A DNA stretch of 64,000 nucleotides from Idiomarina rhizosphaerae (GTDB lineage: Bacteria > Pseudomonadota > Gammaproteobacteria > Enterobacterales > Alteromonadaceae): positions 434,001 through 498,000 of the forward strand of contig NZ_JAMZDE010000007.1 in assembly GCF_024159085.1 (NCBI RefSeq), in the 5' to 3' direction. The notes under the pieces were generated by a model. It made no database searches. It saw only the letters and a list, made by a program, of their open reading frames with translations, and was not told the DNA's origin. The translations under genes were made by a program, and so were the position numbers. This document shows positions 42,218-51,616 of this stretch, piece after piece (position 1 is the stretch's first letter; every line of letters starts with the position of its first letter).

Positions 42218-42870
42218 AGCACCTCGCCCCGATATTCCAGAGACAGTTTTTCAGGCATTAAACCCGACAAAGTCAGTGACTGATGCGAGGTGAAAATAAT
42301 GGTGCCACCAGCATCTAAATGCTCGACAAAACGTTGTTGTAATAAAGCTATTCCCTGTACATCCAAAGCGGTAAAGGGCTCATCTAATATCCACAGCGAA
42401 GCCTGCGTCGCCCACAACCGGGTTAATGCAACTCGGCGTTGCTGACCCGCAGACAGTCGCGTGGTTAATTCATCTTCTAACCCCAGCAGTCCAAGCTTCT
42501 CGAGCAAATCCCAGGCATCAACGTTTTGCACAGAAGACAACTGCTGCTGCCAGTGAAAGTTCTCCAGCGCACTTAGCTCGCCTTTAATCGCAGCTTTGTG
42601 CCCAATAAACAGTAACTGCTGACAATACTCCGACCAGTTTTGATTCAGCGGATTACCGTCAAAAAAAACAACACCGTTGGAGGGTTCCAGCAATCCGGTA
42701 AGAATTCGCAGTAACGACGATTTTCCGGCACCATTAGGCCCGCTAACCTGCCATAACTGACCAGCGCTCACTGAAAAGTCGAGATTTTCAAATAATACCC
42801 GCCCTCCACGGATTGAGCTTAGCCGCTCTGCGTGCAATAGTGGGCTGTTGGTGGAAACAACTTGTGTCAT
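42214..42870 (-). CDS. ccmA: ATP-binding protein CcmA
   Basis: 218 residues, ABC ATPase: Walker A SGPNGAGKSSLLRIL, signature LSAGQQRRVALTRLW, Walker B LWILDEPFTALD. With CcmB and CcmC it uses ATP to release holo-CcmE. First gene of the ccm operon; divergent from the FliK-like gene, with 78 bases between them for both promoters. Confidence 0.97.
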   Translation of the reverse strand: MTQVVSTNSPLLHAERLSSIRGGRVLFENLDFSVSAGQLWQVSGPNGAGKSSLLRILTGLLEPSNGVVFFDGNPLNQNWSEYCQQLLFIGHKAAIKGELSALENFHWQQQLSSVQNVDAWDLLEKLGLLGLEDELTTRLSAGQQRRVALTRLWATQASLWILDEPFTALDVQGIALLQQRFVEHLDAGGTIIFTSHQSLTLSGLMPEKLSLEYRGEVL

Positions 42871-42948
42871 GCGGATTTTACAACCGGAACCTTACTGGTA
42901 AGCTGACGCAAATGCCCAAGATTCTACCATAAAAATTAGGTAAAGCGC

Positions 42949-44586
42949 ATGGCTGATATTAAGCAACTGTTACAACAAATGATGGCCTCTCCGGAACGAA
43001 CCTTAGCTCGTGCCGAACAGCAGCAATTGTCCAGTCTAATGCGCATTTTTAGCGGCTCCGCCTCTGGTGGCAATTCAACCGCAGCCACAACTCAGGCTCC
43101 GCAACAGGGTAATATTCCAACACCTTCGATAAATGCAGGCTTGCTGAATCAGGCAAATACAACCAGGTTACTTACCCAATTATTGGTTCAGATCAGTTTA
43201 CCGGTAACTTTTGAGCCCGCGAAAGGCCAACAACCACCTCGTATTCAGGGTAACAACTGGCAATGGCCTAACCCACCCAAAAATATTCAGCCGCCATTAA
43301 CGGCAGCAACGAAATTGCAACTGACAATAACTCAGCCAGATCCTAAACAACCCATAGTTCGTCTAGCTCTTAGTACCGGTGCAACAAAGCCAGTGGTTGT
43401 TGCAGAGATGCCGGTAACTCAACTGCCACCCAAGTTGATTAAAGCCTTTGTTGAGCATGGTCGGGTTGCTACAGTGCAACCGACACCGCAACAGCCCGTA
43501 ACATCAAAGCCAGGCGCTCAACCCGTTAACCCGCCAGTGAGTCAACCAAACGTCGTTGCCCAACCCTCGCCGACACAAAAAGTGTCGATACCAACGGCAA
43601 CCGGGTTAGCAATAAAACAGGCTCAACAAATAACACCCAAACAATTTCAACAGGCATTGCAGAACTTTATACCGGAAAGCCTGCGGCCGTCGCCCTCATC
43701 GACAAGCACAACTGAAAGTGTTCAGCAGCCGACGGCCCGATTGTCAGCAGACGCAGCAAGAGAAGCATTGCAGTCGCCACCTAAGGCGTTACAGCAGCTT
43801 TTAGTCAAAGTGCTTCAGCAAATGCCAACACCGGATTCCATGCAGCGCCCCCAGGCATTACAGAGCTGGGTCAGCGACTGGTTTGCGGCACGCCCGGTCA
43901 GCGCTCAACCCAGTCAGCAAATGGGAGGTTTAGGGCAAATGCTAATGACGCTGCTGGGGCTGGCAATGCAGCAGCAACCGGAAACGACCAGCAATAGTTC
44001 AGCAGCGAGAACCTCACCAAATCAGTTTACTCAGGCTTTGATCCAGCAGGTACTTAACCCTGCCCCTGAAAATGCAGGCGAAGTGCGCGAGCGCATTAAT
44101 GCCCTGTTGCAACAATTGCCGCAACAACAATTGCAGCGGCTCTTACAGCTTTTTACCGGTATTCTTAACTCAGCGCAGAGCAGTCAGGCCAGGCTCCAGG
44201 ATTCACCTGCTCAACAACCGGAATATTACATTCTGCTACCCGCTGATACACAAAAGCCCCAGCAGCATGAACTGCTTATTCGCAGTGAACGCGAAAGTAA
44301 CAATAAAGGAGAAGGTGGCCGAACCTTATGGTTATTTACCCTACGCTTTGAACTGGAAAGTACCGGCCCTTTACTGGTTAAAGGTCGCTACCACCCACAA
44401 GGGTCATCAGTTGACTTCTACACTGAAACTAAAGCAGCGCAAAACGTGGTTGAGAGTAATGTCGAAAGGCTTGAGAAAAGGCTTGCCGAACTGGAAGTTA
44501 ACAGCATTAAGCTTCGGGTTCAGCAAGGCAAAATTCCGGACAACCTGGCGCAGCAGCACAGCGGGATTATTCGGGTGACAGTATGA
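42949..44586 (+). CDS. FliK-like hook-length control protein
   Basis: 545 residues. The first 400 are low in complexity, rich in Gln, Pro and Ala, as in FliK rulers. The C-terminal part (about 425-545) has an ordered region reading LFTLRFELESTGPLLVKGRYHPQGSSVDFYTE, like the Flg_hook domain of FliK that contacts FlhB. Four-base overlap with a gene for an isolated FlhB C-terminal domain supports the link. Whether this replaces or supplements a classical fliK elsewhere cannot be told from the window. No signal peptide, as expected for a flagellar type III substrate. Confidence 0.7.
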   Translation: MADIKQLLQQMMASPERTLARAEQQQLSSLMRIFSGSASGGNSTAATTQAPQQGNIPTPSINAGLLNQANTTRLLTQLLVQISLPVTFEPAKGQQPPRIQGNNWQWPNPPKNIQPPLTAATKLQLTITQPDPKQPIVRLALSTGATKPVVVAEMPVTQLPPKLIKAFVEHGRVATVQPTPQQPVTSKPGAQPVNPPVSQPNVVAQPSPTQKVSIPTATGLAIKQAQQITPKQFQQALQNFIPESLRPSPSSTSTTESVQQPTARLSADAAREALQSPPKALQQLLVKVLQQMPTPDSMQRPQALQSWVSDWFAARPVSAQPSQQMGGLGQMLMTLLGLAMQQQPETTSNSSAARTSPNQFTQALIQQVLNPAPENAGEVRERINALLQQLPQQQLQRLLQLFTGILNSAQSSQARLQDSPAQQPEYYILLPADTQKPQQHELLIRSERESNNKGEGGRTLWLFTLRFELESTGPLLVKGRYHPQGSSVDFYTETKAAQNVVESNVERLEKRLAELEVNSIKLRVQQGKIPDNLAQQHSGIIRVTV

Positions 44587-44864
44587 GTGACAGAAAAGAA
44601 AAACAAGCTATAGGTTTGTCTTACGACGGCTTTAATGCGCCTAAGGTTATCGCCCGTGGGTTCGACGAACTTGCTGAAGAAATTATTGCCGTTGCAAAAG
44701 AGCATGGCGTCTTAGTTCATGAAGACCCTTTGCTGTCCGATTCGCTGGCCAAACTGAATGTGGGCGATGAAATTCCACGGGAGTTGTACATTATTATTGC
44801 TGAGATTATTGCTTTTGCTTACTTACTTGATGGGAAATTCCCAAGACAATGGGAAGAGGGTTAA
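44583..44864 (+). CDS. Stand-alone FlhB C-terminal-domain protein (FlhX-like)
   Basis: 93 residues matching only the cytoplasmic tail of FlhB (YDGFNAPKVIARGFDELAEEII, then NVGDEIPRELYIIIAEIIAFAYLL). The NPTH autocleavage site of FlhB is missing, and there is no membrane part. The start overlaps the end of the FliK-like gene (ATGA). Such proteins can substitute for the cleaved FlhB tail in some bacteria; here it may bind the FliK-like partner in the export switch. Converges with the DUF2802 gene six bases on. Confidence 0.82.
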   Translation: MSDRKEKQAIGLSYDGFNAPKVIARGFDELAEEIIAVAKEHGVLVHEDPLLSDSLAKLNVGDEIPRELYIIIAEIIAFAYLLDGKFPRQWEEG

Positions 44865-44870
44865 GCCGCT

Positions 44871-45323
44871 TTATGCGCCTTTTTTATGCAACGAGGTTAA
44901 TAACTCAGCCTCAGCCTGAGGCAGGTCACATTCCTGCATCAGTTCTTCAACACTGGCTCCACTCGCCACTAACTTAGCTGCGCGCTGATAAAGCTTACTA
45001 CCCGGGTCCTGCTCCGCAACTTCTTGCAACCTTTGCTGTAACTGCTGTTGCTCCTCGTTTAGCTGCGCAACTTGCTGTTGCAACTGAGCAACCACTTGCT
45101 GCTGAGCAAAGTCGGTCTTAGAGGAGGCTTCAGAGGGATCCTGTTTGAACTGTTCCCGTAACGACAACACTTCACTGGCGGTTTCCGTCAGCATGAGCAA
45201 GCGCTGCTGCTGACGTTCAATGAGCTCAGCTTGCCGCCGCGAGGTAATAACCACCGCGACTAAAGCAATAAGCGCCAGCCCAAGAGCCAGCGCCGAAATA
45301 GCAAACAACCAGTTCGTCATCAT
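44871..45323 (-). CDS. DUF2802 membrane protein
   Basis: 150 residues. One N-terminal membrane helix (FAISALALGLALIALVAVVI), a Gln-rich coiled coil at about 75-105, and the DUF2802 C-terminal segment (AAKLVASGASVEELMQECDLPQAEAELL), which resembles a small helix-turn-helix. The family is found at the end of chemotaxis operons of polar-flagellated gammaproteobacteria. No function assigned. Its ATG follows the cheW stop directly. Confidence 0.8.
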   Translation of the reverse strand: MMTNWLFAISALALGLALIALVAVVITSRRQAELIERQQQRLLMLTETASEVLSLREQFKQDPSEASSKTDFAQQQVVAQLQQQVAQLNEEQQQLQQRLQEVAEQDPGSKLYQRAAKLVASGASVEELMQECDLPQAEAELLTSLHKKGA

Positions 45324-45827
45324 TTAGCTCAGACGGGAAATTTCATCCCACTCTTCATCGGTGAGCATTTTATCCAGATCCACCAGAATCAAGAGTTCGT
45401 CATCTCGGTTACTTACGCCCTGAATAAAACGAGCACTCTCGTCAGTACCCACATTCGGAGCACTATCAATTTCTGAGGTTTTCAGATAAACCACCTCGGC
45501 AACGCTATCGACCAGTATGCCAATAACCTGCTGTTCAGACTCAATGATCACAATACGTGAATTGTCAGTGACTTCGGTGGTCTGCAAACCAAAGCGCAGG
45601 CGCGTATCAATGACGGTCACCACGTTACCGCGCAAATTGATAATACCTAATACGTAACTGGGTGCACCGGGTACGGGAGCAATTTCGCTGTAGCGCAGCA
45701 CTTCCTGAACCTGCATTACATTGATACCGTAAGTTTCCTGTTCCAGCTGGAAAGTTACCCACTGCAGAACTTCGTCATTCCCATCAACGTCAGTTTCATT
45801 CTTGATAGCGCGATTGTCTTTACTCAT
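45324..45827 (-). CDS. cheW: Chemotaxis coupling protein CheW
   Basis: 167 residues, CheW fold: VTFQLEQETYGINVMQVQEVLRYSEIAPVPGAPSYVLGIINLRGNVVTVID. It joins receptors to CheA. One of two CheW-domain genes in the operon. Confidence 0.97.
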   Translation of the reverse strand: MSKDNRAIKNETDVDGNDEVLQWVTFQLEQETYGINVMQVQEVLRYSEIAPVPGAPSYVLGIINLRGNVVTVIDTRLRFGLQTTEVTDNSRIVIIESEQQVIGILVDSVAEVVYLKTSEIDSAPNVGTDESARFIQGVSNRDDELLILVDLDKMLTDEEWDEISRLS

Positions 45828-45848
45828 CTCTTACTCCGCCATGCGTTA

Positions 45849-46718
45849 TTAATCTTGCTGGATATGTCCCAGACCTTTATCCAGAAGTGTAATCAATGCG
45901 TTAACATCCAGCAATGCACACATTCTGTCACGGACAACCCCGGCAAGCCAGGGTCGCTTATTATTTGTTTCCTTACGCCACTGAATCGATTGCGGCTGCA
46001 AAGGTTCACTGGTCACTAATTCTTCACACAACAGTCCCCATGGGCTGTCATTCAAAGTAATTAAATACTGATAATCTAAATTCTCTTCCAGCTCCGGCGT
46101 ACATTTTTCCGGCATGACCCAACGAGCCGTATCAACCACCTGCAGTTTATTGTCACGCTCAGTCATAATACCGCGGAACCATTTAGGTTTTCCCATCAGC
46201 GGACTAATTTTGCCCAGTTGATGGATGCCTCCCAGGCTTTTTAGCGGCACGGCCAGAGTTAAGCCCGCGACTTTAAAAAATAGTGCCTGAAAGTCCTGTT
46301 CCATATACTCTGACATCGCGTCAGGAAGAGGCTCCGCAGGAGGCTCAGAAACTTCCGAAATTTCAGTTTCCACTGCTGTTTCGGTGTCAGTATGTACTTC
46401 CGTATCAACGTCTGTCTCAGTGGTTTCCAGCTCGACAGTTTCTGTTTCAACTTCTGTTTCAACTTCTGTTTCTGTAACCGTTTCAACCTCTGGTTCTTTA
46501 TAGCTATCGTCCGCTTTTGCAGAAACTAAAGGTAATAAATCCTGTTCACGGTTTAAACTAACCGTTTCCTCTTCAGCAACAGCCTGAATTTTAGGTGCCG
46601 CTTGCTCTAACAGTCGTTTAACCGGTTCATTATCAAACTCAACTGTTTCTTCCTCAAGCAGTAAAGCGTTGAGGTATTCTGCCATAGCGGCTTCACTGTT
46701 ATCGCGTTTAGTCGTCAT
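45849..46718 (-). CDS. parP: CheW-domain protein ParP (polar chemotaxis array protein)
   Basis: 289 residues. N-terminal about 60 residues unordered, then a Thr/Glu/Val tract at about 80-125 (blocks such as TETEVETEVETETVELETTE), then a CheW-like domain (about 145-285: FFKVAGLTLAVPLKSLGGIHQLGKISPLMGKPKWFRGIM). Its place between parC and cheW matches Vibrio, where ParP holds CheA in arrays and tethers them to the pole through ParC. The name rests on this order and build. Confidence 0.82.
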   Translation of the reverse strand: MTTKRDNSEAAMAEYLNALLLEEETVEFDNEPVKRLLEQAAPKIQAVAEEETVSLNREQDLLPLVSAKADDSYKEPEVETVTETEVETEVETETVELETTETDVDTEVHTDTETAVETEISEVSEPPAEPLPDAMSEYMEQDFQALFFKVAGLTLAVPLKSLGGIHQLGKISPLMGKPKWFRGIMTERDNKLQVVDTARWVMPEKCTPELEENLDYQYLITLNDSPWGLLCEELVTSEPLQPQSIQWRKETNNKRPWLAGVVRDRMCALLDVNALITLLDKGLGHIQQD

Positions 46719-46721
46719 AAA

Positions 46722-47498
46722 TCAACGCTCTTCCAGCTGCTTCAAATTAGTTAATAGTGACTGGTAAGCCAACACCCCTCGCGATTTCGGTGCATAAGCA
46801 GAAGGCGTGAGCTGCTCATTAGAGGCATCGCGGAATTTCGTATCTATTGGGATCATGCCATTCCAGACCGAGCGACCATAACGTGCAATGAGTTTCTTAT
46901 ACGTTTGCAAAGACGCATTGGTTCGCTTGTCATATAGTGTCGGGATAATCGTATAAGCGTAATTCTCACCGCGAGATTTATGTATTAACGTTAAGGTCCG
47001 CATCATGCGCTCTAACCCTTTTAGCGCTAAAAACTCGGTTTGAACCGGAATCAATACTCTCTGGCAACAGGCAAGTGCGTTAACCATAAGAACGCCCAGC
47101 ACCGGCGGCACATCAATAAGTACGTAGTCGAAATCGTCGGCGACCATTGCCAGGCCACGTTTTAACACCAGCCCCATGCCGTCCTGAGTGCCAAGTTTAC
47201 GATCTAGCGTAGCCAGTGCCATAGTGGCAGGCATAACGCTCAGATGCTTAAACTGGGTAGGCAAAATACTGCGGCGCATCAAATCAGCGGTGACAGCTTT
47301 ACCGGCACTGAAAACATCAAAGGAGCCGGATTCCAGCGATTCTGAATCAATACCAAAATAATAGGTTAATGACGCATGGGGGTCAGTATCAATACAAAGG
47401 ACTCGTTTACCCTGTTCAGCCAATAGGCCTGCCAGCGCAACGGTTGTGGTGGTCTTTCCGACCCCGCCTTTTTGATTAGCTACCGTCCATACGATCAT
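46722..47498 (-). CDS. parC: ParA-like ATPase ParC (polar chemotaxis localisation)
   Basis: 258 residues. Deviant Walker A QKGGVGKTTTTVALAGLLA, then CIDTDPHASLTYYFG and DYVLIDVPPVLG. The ParA/MinD family includes plasmid and chromosome partition proteins, but there is no parB here; position in the che operon next to a CheW-domain gene marks it as ParC, which positions chemotaxis arrays at the pole. Three bases separate it from parP. Confidence 0.88.
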   Translation of the reverse strand: MIVWTVANQKGGVGKTTTTVALAGLLAEQGKRVLCIDTDPHASLTYYFGIDSESLESGSFDVFSAGKAVTADLMRRSILPTQFKHLSVMPATMALATLDRKLGTQDGMGLVLKRGLAMVADDFDYVLIDVPPVLGVLMVNALACCQRVLIPVQTEFLALKGLERMMRTLTLIHKSRGENYAYTIIPTLYDKRTNASLQTYKKLIARYGRSVWNGMIPIDTKFRDASNEQLTPSAYAPKSRGVLAYQSLLTNLKQLEER

Positions 47499-47510
47499 TC
47501 ACTCATCCTG

Positions 47511-48671
47511 CTATAAGCCGCTGTAACCGACTTCTTTCATAATAGCCTTGGCCATTCCTTCAAGGCTGATACTGCGGGTTGAAATGCCCGCCTGAGCAAC
47601 CGCCTGAGGCATCCCGTACACAACACAGCTGGCCTGATCCTGAGCCCAGATAGTCGCGCCCTGATCTTTCAGCATCCGCGAGCCGTCACGGCCATCAGCG
47701 CCCATACCGGTTAAAATGACACCCAGAACTTTACCCATATAGGTTTTCGATAAGCTGGCAAAAGTTAAATCGACACTCGGCTTATAAGTAATGCGCCCGC
47801 TAGTATCATCTTTTATCCGCAGTCTTGCGCTGCCCGGACGACCTTCAACCATCATTTGCTTACCACCCGGTGCTAAATACGCGGTTCCGGCTTTTAGCAC
47901 ATCACCGTCTTCGGCTTCTTTAACATGCACCTGACACAGACCATCCAGACGCTGTGAAAAGGCTTTGGTAAAAGCCGCAGGCATGTGCTGAACCATTACA
48001 ATAGGGTAAGGAAAATTACCGGGTAATTGGGTGAGTATTTTTTGCAATGCGACAGGGCCACCGGTAGAAGTTCCTATCGCCAGTAATTGGTAAGCCCGGT
48101 TGACTGTTAAAGCGCCAGCCGATGTCGCTGTACGCGCATCACTTTCGCGCTGACTTTGCAGCTCATTATTACGTTGCCGAATACGATCCAGCGCTGTAGT
48201 CGGCTCTGATGGACGTTCGGGTTGCTTCGCAACAGGCGGCGGTGTCGATGGCCGCGCAGTCGTTCTGCTTACCGGCTGTCGGGCAATTGCTATAACGCGA
48301 TCCTGCAGAGTTTTTACTGCCTCATCACGGTTACGGGCGATATCTTCAAACTTCTTCGGCAGAAAGTCTGCGGCTCCCGCCTCGAGCGCATTCAGCGTAG
48401 CTGTCGCACCCTCATGAGTCAGTGAACTGAACATCAAAATAGGACACGGGTTGCTGCTCATAATGGCTTTTACAGCATCAATGCCGTTCATTACCGGCAT
48501 TTCAATGTCCATGGTAATAACGTCAGGCTTAAGAGTTCGGCTTTGTTCTACCGCTTCTTCGCCATTATTCGCACTACCAATCACTTTAATGTTGGTGTTG
48601 TCTTCTAAAATCTCAGTTACCCGGCGTCTGAAAAACGCCGAGTCGTCTACCACGAGAACTTTTACAGTCAT
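47511..48671 (-). CDS. cheB: Chemotaxis methylesterase CheB
   Basis: 386 residues. Receiver domain (VLVVDDSAFFRRRV, phospho-Asp in VITMDIEMPVMNG), a Pro/Arg-rich linker, and the methylesterase domain with the catalytic triad in GTSTGGPVAL, MVQHMPAAFT and GMGADGRDG. It removes methyl groups from receptors and deamidates them. No cheR in this window. Confidence 0.97.
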   Translation of the reverse strand: MTVKVLVVDDSAFFRRRVTEILEDNTNIKVIGSANNGEEAVEQSRTLKPDVITMDIEMPVMNGIDAVKAIMSSNPCPILMFSSLTHEGATATLNALEAGAADFLPKKFEDIARNRDEAVKTLQDRVIAIARQPVSRTTARPSTPPPVAKQPERPSEPTTALDRIRQRNNELQSQRESDARTATSAGALTVNRAYQLLAIGTSTGGPVALQKILTQLPGNFPYPIVMVQHMPAAFTKAFSQRLDGLCQVHVKEAEDGDVLKAGTAYLAPGGKQMMVEGRPGSARLRIKDDTSGRITYKPSVDLTFASLSKTYMGKVLGVILTGMGADGRDGSRMLKDQGATIWAQDQASCVVYGMPQAVAQAGISTRSISLEGMAKAIMKEVGYSGL

Positions 48672-48686
48672 GAACGGTTTGTCCCG

Positions 48687-50840
48687 TTATCTTTTGGCGT
48701 AATACTTAAGCATGCTGGGCACATCGACTATCAGAGCAATACCACCATCGCTGGTAATTGTTGCCCCGGCCATTCCTGGCGTACCCTGCAATAACTTATC
48801 TAAGGGTTTAATAACCACTTCTTCCTGACCAATCAGTGCGTTCACCACAAAGCCAACTTGTTGGTTACCAATTTGCACAACCACTACATGGCCTTGTTCT
48901 TTACGACTTGAACCATCATGGTTGCGGACTAGCCATTTTTCTAAGAAGAACAGCGGAATCGCCCGGTTACGTACGATAAGAGTCAACTGGCCGTCCACAG
49001 TATTGGTGCGCTTCATATCCAGGTCGATAATTTCGCTGACAACAGCAAGTGGCAAAGCAAAAGTCTGATCTTTTACGGCGACCATTAGCGTCGGCAATAT
49101 AGCCAGAGTCAGCGGCACTTTAATCAAGAGTTCAGTACCTTTACCTAACTCTGAATTAATTTTAACGCTACCGTTGAGCTGACTGATTTTGGTCTTAACC
49201 ACATCCATGCCAACACCACGACCGGAAATATCCGAAACTTGCTCTTTGGTCGAGAAACCGGCCGCGAAAATCAAGTTATAAGCATCTTCATCGCTTAAAC
49301 GTGCAGCGGAGTCTGCGTCCATAATGCCTTTTTTAACGGCAATGCCTCTCAGTTTTTCAGCGTCCATACCGGCACCATCGTCTTTAATCGACAGCATAAT
49401 ATGGTCACCTTCCTGAGATGCCGACAAAGTAACGGTTCCTGAACGTGACTTACCATTCGCTTCACGCTCATCCGGCATTTCAATACCATGGTCAACAGAG
49501 TTACGAACCAAATGCACCAAAGGATCGGCCAAAGCCTCAACTAAATTCTTATCTAAATCGGTTTCTTCACCGTACATCTCAAGATTAATTTCTTTCTTCA
49601 GACTACGAGCCAGGTCACGGACAACCCGCGGGAAACGACCAAACACTTTCTTAATTGGCTGCATTCGGGTTTTCATCACCGCGCCCTGTAAATCGCCAGT
49701 GACAACATCCAGGTTCGAAATAGCTTTGCCCATTTCAGCGCTGTCTGACTCATCAGAATTACTCAGGCTCAGCAGGCGGTTTCTGACCAGTACCAGCTCG
49801 CCGACCATATTCATTATTTCGTCTAAGCGCTTGGTATCAACCCGCACAGTAGTTTCAACCGGAGCAGGCGCTGGTGCAGCTGGTTTTTTATCTACCGGCT
49901 GAGCCGCTGCTGGTTTCGCTTTAGGCTCTGATTTGGGCTCAGGCTTCGGCTCTGACTTGGCTGCTGCTTTTGCCGCAGGTTTTGGCTGCGCTTTGGGTTC
50001 AGGCTTTTTCGGTGCAGGCTCGTTAGCCGGCTTATCACCTTTCGGCGTCGGCGCTTTGCCACTGCCATGCAACTCGTCCAGCAAAGATTCAAATTCGTCG
50101 TCTGTAATCTCGTCGTCTTTTGCGGGCTCTTTTTGCTTTTCTTGTTTTTTCTCAGCACTTTGAGGCGCTTTGCCGCTTCCATGAAGTTCATCCAGCAATG
50201 ACTCAAATTCATCATCTGAAATCTCATCACTGTCTTCATTTACCTTGGGTTTAGACGCCACTGGCTTATCTTCTTTTTTGCCGGGTCCCTGACCCTGCCC
50301 GTGCAACTCATCCAACAACGCTTCAAATTCATCGTCCTGAATTTCGTCAATGCTGTCGCTGCTGCTCTCTTCTGCTGCAGGTTCTGGTTCCGGAGCAGTT
50401 TCCGCTGCAGGTTCGTCTTTTGGAACCTCTATAGGTTCTTCGTCCTCAGACTCTGGTTCACTCAGCTTATGCAATAATTCCAGAAGCTCAGGTGAAGCCG
50501 CTTCAGGCTCTTCTTTAGCGCGCACCTGCGCAAACTGAGTATTGATAGTATCCAAAGACTGAAGGATCACGTCCATCAAGTCGGAAGTAACAGTACGTTG
50601 ACCATTACGCAGGGTATCGAATACATTTTCCGCACCATGACAGGTATCAACCAAAGCCCCCAAAGACAGGAACCCGGCACCACCTTTAACCGTATGAAAG
50701 CCACGGAAAATAGCATTCAACAGGTCTTTGTTTTGCGGATCATTTTCCAATTCAACTAGCTGTTCAGACAGTTGCTCGAGGATCTCTCCAGCCTCGATCA
50801 GAAAATCCTGCAGAATGTCTTCGTCCATATCAAAGCTCAT
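48687..50840 (-). CDS. cheA: Chemotaxis histidine kinase CheA
   Basis: 717 residues. P1/Hpt domain with His49 (FRGFHTVKGGAGF), a long linker at about 108-330, dimerisation (VDTKRLDEIMNMVGELVLVRNRL), ATPase (VRNSVDHGIEMPDER, DDGAGMD, GRGVGMDVV) and a CheW-like P5. There is no recognisable P2. The linker has three copies of DDEFE[AS]LLDELHG at about residues 169, 209 and 248, spaced 39-40 residues apart, then a stretch rich in Lys, Pro and Ala. In Vibrio a linker region of CheA (LID) binds ParC/ParP, so these copies are candidate docking sites. Confidence 0.97.
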   Translation of the reverse strand: MSFDMDEDILQDFLIEAGEILEQLSEQLVELENDPQNKDLLNAIFRGFHTVKGGAGFLSLGALVDTCHGAENVFDTLRNGQRTVTSDLMDVILQSLDTINTQFAQVRAKEEPEAASPELLELLHKLSEPESEDEEPIEVPKDEPAAETAPEPEPAAEESSSDSIDEIQDDEFEALLDELHGQGQGPGKKEDKPVASKPKVNEDSDEISDDEFESLLDELHGSGKAPQSAEKKQEKQKEPAKDDEITDDEFESLLDELHGSGKAPTPKGDKPANEPAPKKPEPKAQPKPAAKAAAKSEPKPEPKSEPKAKPAAAQPVDKKPAAPAPAPVETTVRVDTKRLDEIMNMVGELVLVRNRLLSLSNSDESDSAEMGKAISNLDVVTGDLQGAVMKTRMQPIKKVFGRFPRVVRDLARSLKKEINLEMYGEETDLDKNLVEALADPLVHLVRNSVDHGIEMPDEREANGKSRSGTVTLSASQEGDHIMLSIKDDGAGMDAEKLRGIAVKKGIMDADSAARLSDEDAYNLIFAAGFSTKEQVSDISGRGVGMDVVKTKISQLNGSVKINSELGKGTELLIKVPLTLAILPTLMVAVKDQTFALPLAVVSEIIDLDMKRTNTVDGQLTLIVRNRAIPLFFLEKWLVRNHDGSSRKEQGHVVVVQIGNQQVGFVVNALIGQEEVVIKPLDKLLQGTPGMAGATITSDGGIALIVDVPSMLKYYAKR
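50049..50348 (-). repeat. Three repeats in the cheA linker
   Basis: Coding repeat. Each copy encodes an acidic helix-like motif DDEFE[AS]LLDELHG followed by a Gly/Lys/Pro-rich spacer; copies two and three also share SGKAP. Period 39-40 residues (about 117-120 bases). The copies differ at the DNA level, so this is not a recent slip. Confidence 0.8.
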
Positions 50841-50853
50841 GCGACTGATGCTC

Positions 50854-51603
50854 CTAGAAACCTAAACTGGACAGCAAATCGTCCACTTCGTCTTGTCCGC
50901 CAACCACGTCATCACGTTGATCAGCATCGATAATTGGGCCTTCGGCATGGGCTGCATCTTTTTTAGGCGCAGGCCCTGCTTTTTCCGCGTTACGACGTTC
51001 TTCTTCTTTACCAAATATCTTCAGTAATTCAATCAGGTTCTTTTCAACGTCTTCGACCAATTGAATAACCCGACGAATAACTTGCCCGGTAATATCCTGA
51101 AAGTCCTGCGCCATAAGCACTTCAGTCATTAACCCATGCACTTGAGGCATATTTTCGCCACAACGCTTAAGTACGTCATCGACCTCATGACATAAAGACT
51201 TGAATTCATTTAACTGAATATCGTTGCTCATTAACCGATTCCAGGCCGGCATCACTTTCTCAACACGATGATGCATATCGTCTGCAAGCGGCAGACAGGC
51301 TTCTACAGCATCCATCGTACGATTCGCAGCGTCTTCGGTTTTTTCAATGACATACAGCAGACGATTTTGCGCGTCCGGAAGGTCATCCTGCGTCATTTGC
51401 ACAATGCGAGGGTCAACCTGAAAATCCTGAAGCGCTTCGTGGAGGTCTCGTGTTAACTGGCCTACAGAGGTGAACAACTTGTCATTACGACGGTTGTAAA
51501 CATCTTCCAGTAATTGGTTAGCCTGCTGTTGTTTCCCGTCTTCAAGCAAGGTTACTAATTCCTTGGCTTGCTCCAGAGAAATATCATGGGCGTTATCAGA
51601 CAT
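50854..51603 (-). CDS. cheZ: CheY-P phosphatase CheZ
   Basis: 249 residues, long helical hairpin. The phosphatase motif AQDFQDITGQVIRRV has the Asp and Gln residues known from E. coli CheZ. The C terminus (DEVDDLLSSLGF) matches the conserved CheY-binding helix. It also contains a charged Ala/Lys-rich spacer before that. Starts 13 bases after the cheY stop. Confidence 0.97.
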   Translation of the reverse strand: MSDNAHDISLEQAKELVTLLEDGKQQQANQLLEDVYNRRNDKLFTSVGQLTRDLHEALQDFQVDPRIVQMTQDDLPDAQNRLLYVIEKTEDAANRTMDAVEACLPLADDMHHRVEKVMPAWNRLMSNDIQLNEFKSLCHEVDDVLKRCGENMPQVHGLMTEVLMAQDFQDITGQVIRRVIQLVEDVEKNLIELLKIFGKEEERRNAEKAGPAPKKDAAHAEGPIIDADQRDDVVGGQDEVDDLLSSLGF

Positions 51604-51616
51604 AGTCGTTCGCCCT

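Noticed and set aside
46722..47498. ParA-like gene as a plasmid or chromosome partition locus
   Set aside because: No parB and no repeated centromere-like sites nearby; the gene is inside the chemotaxis operon as ParC.
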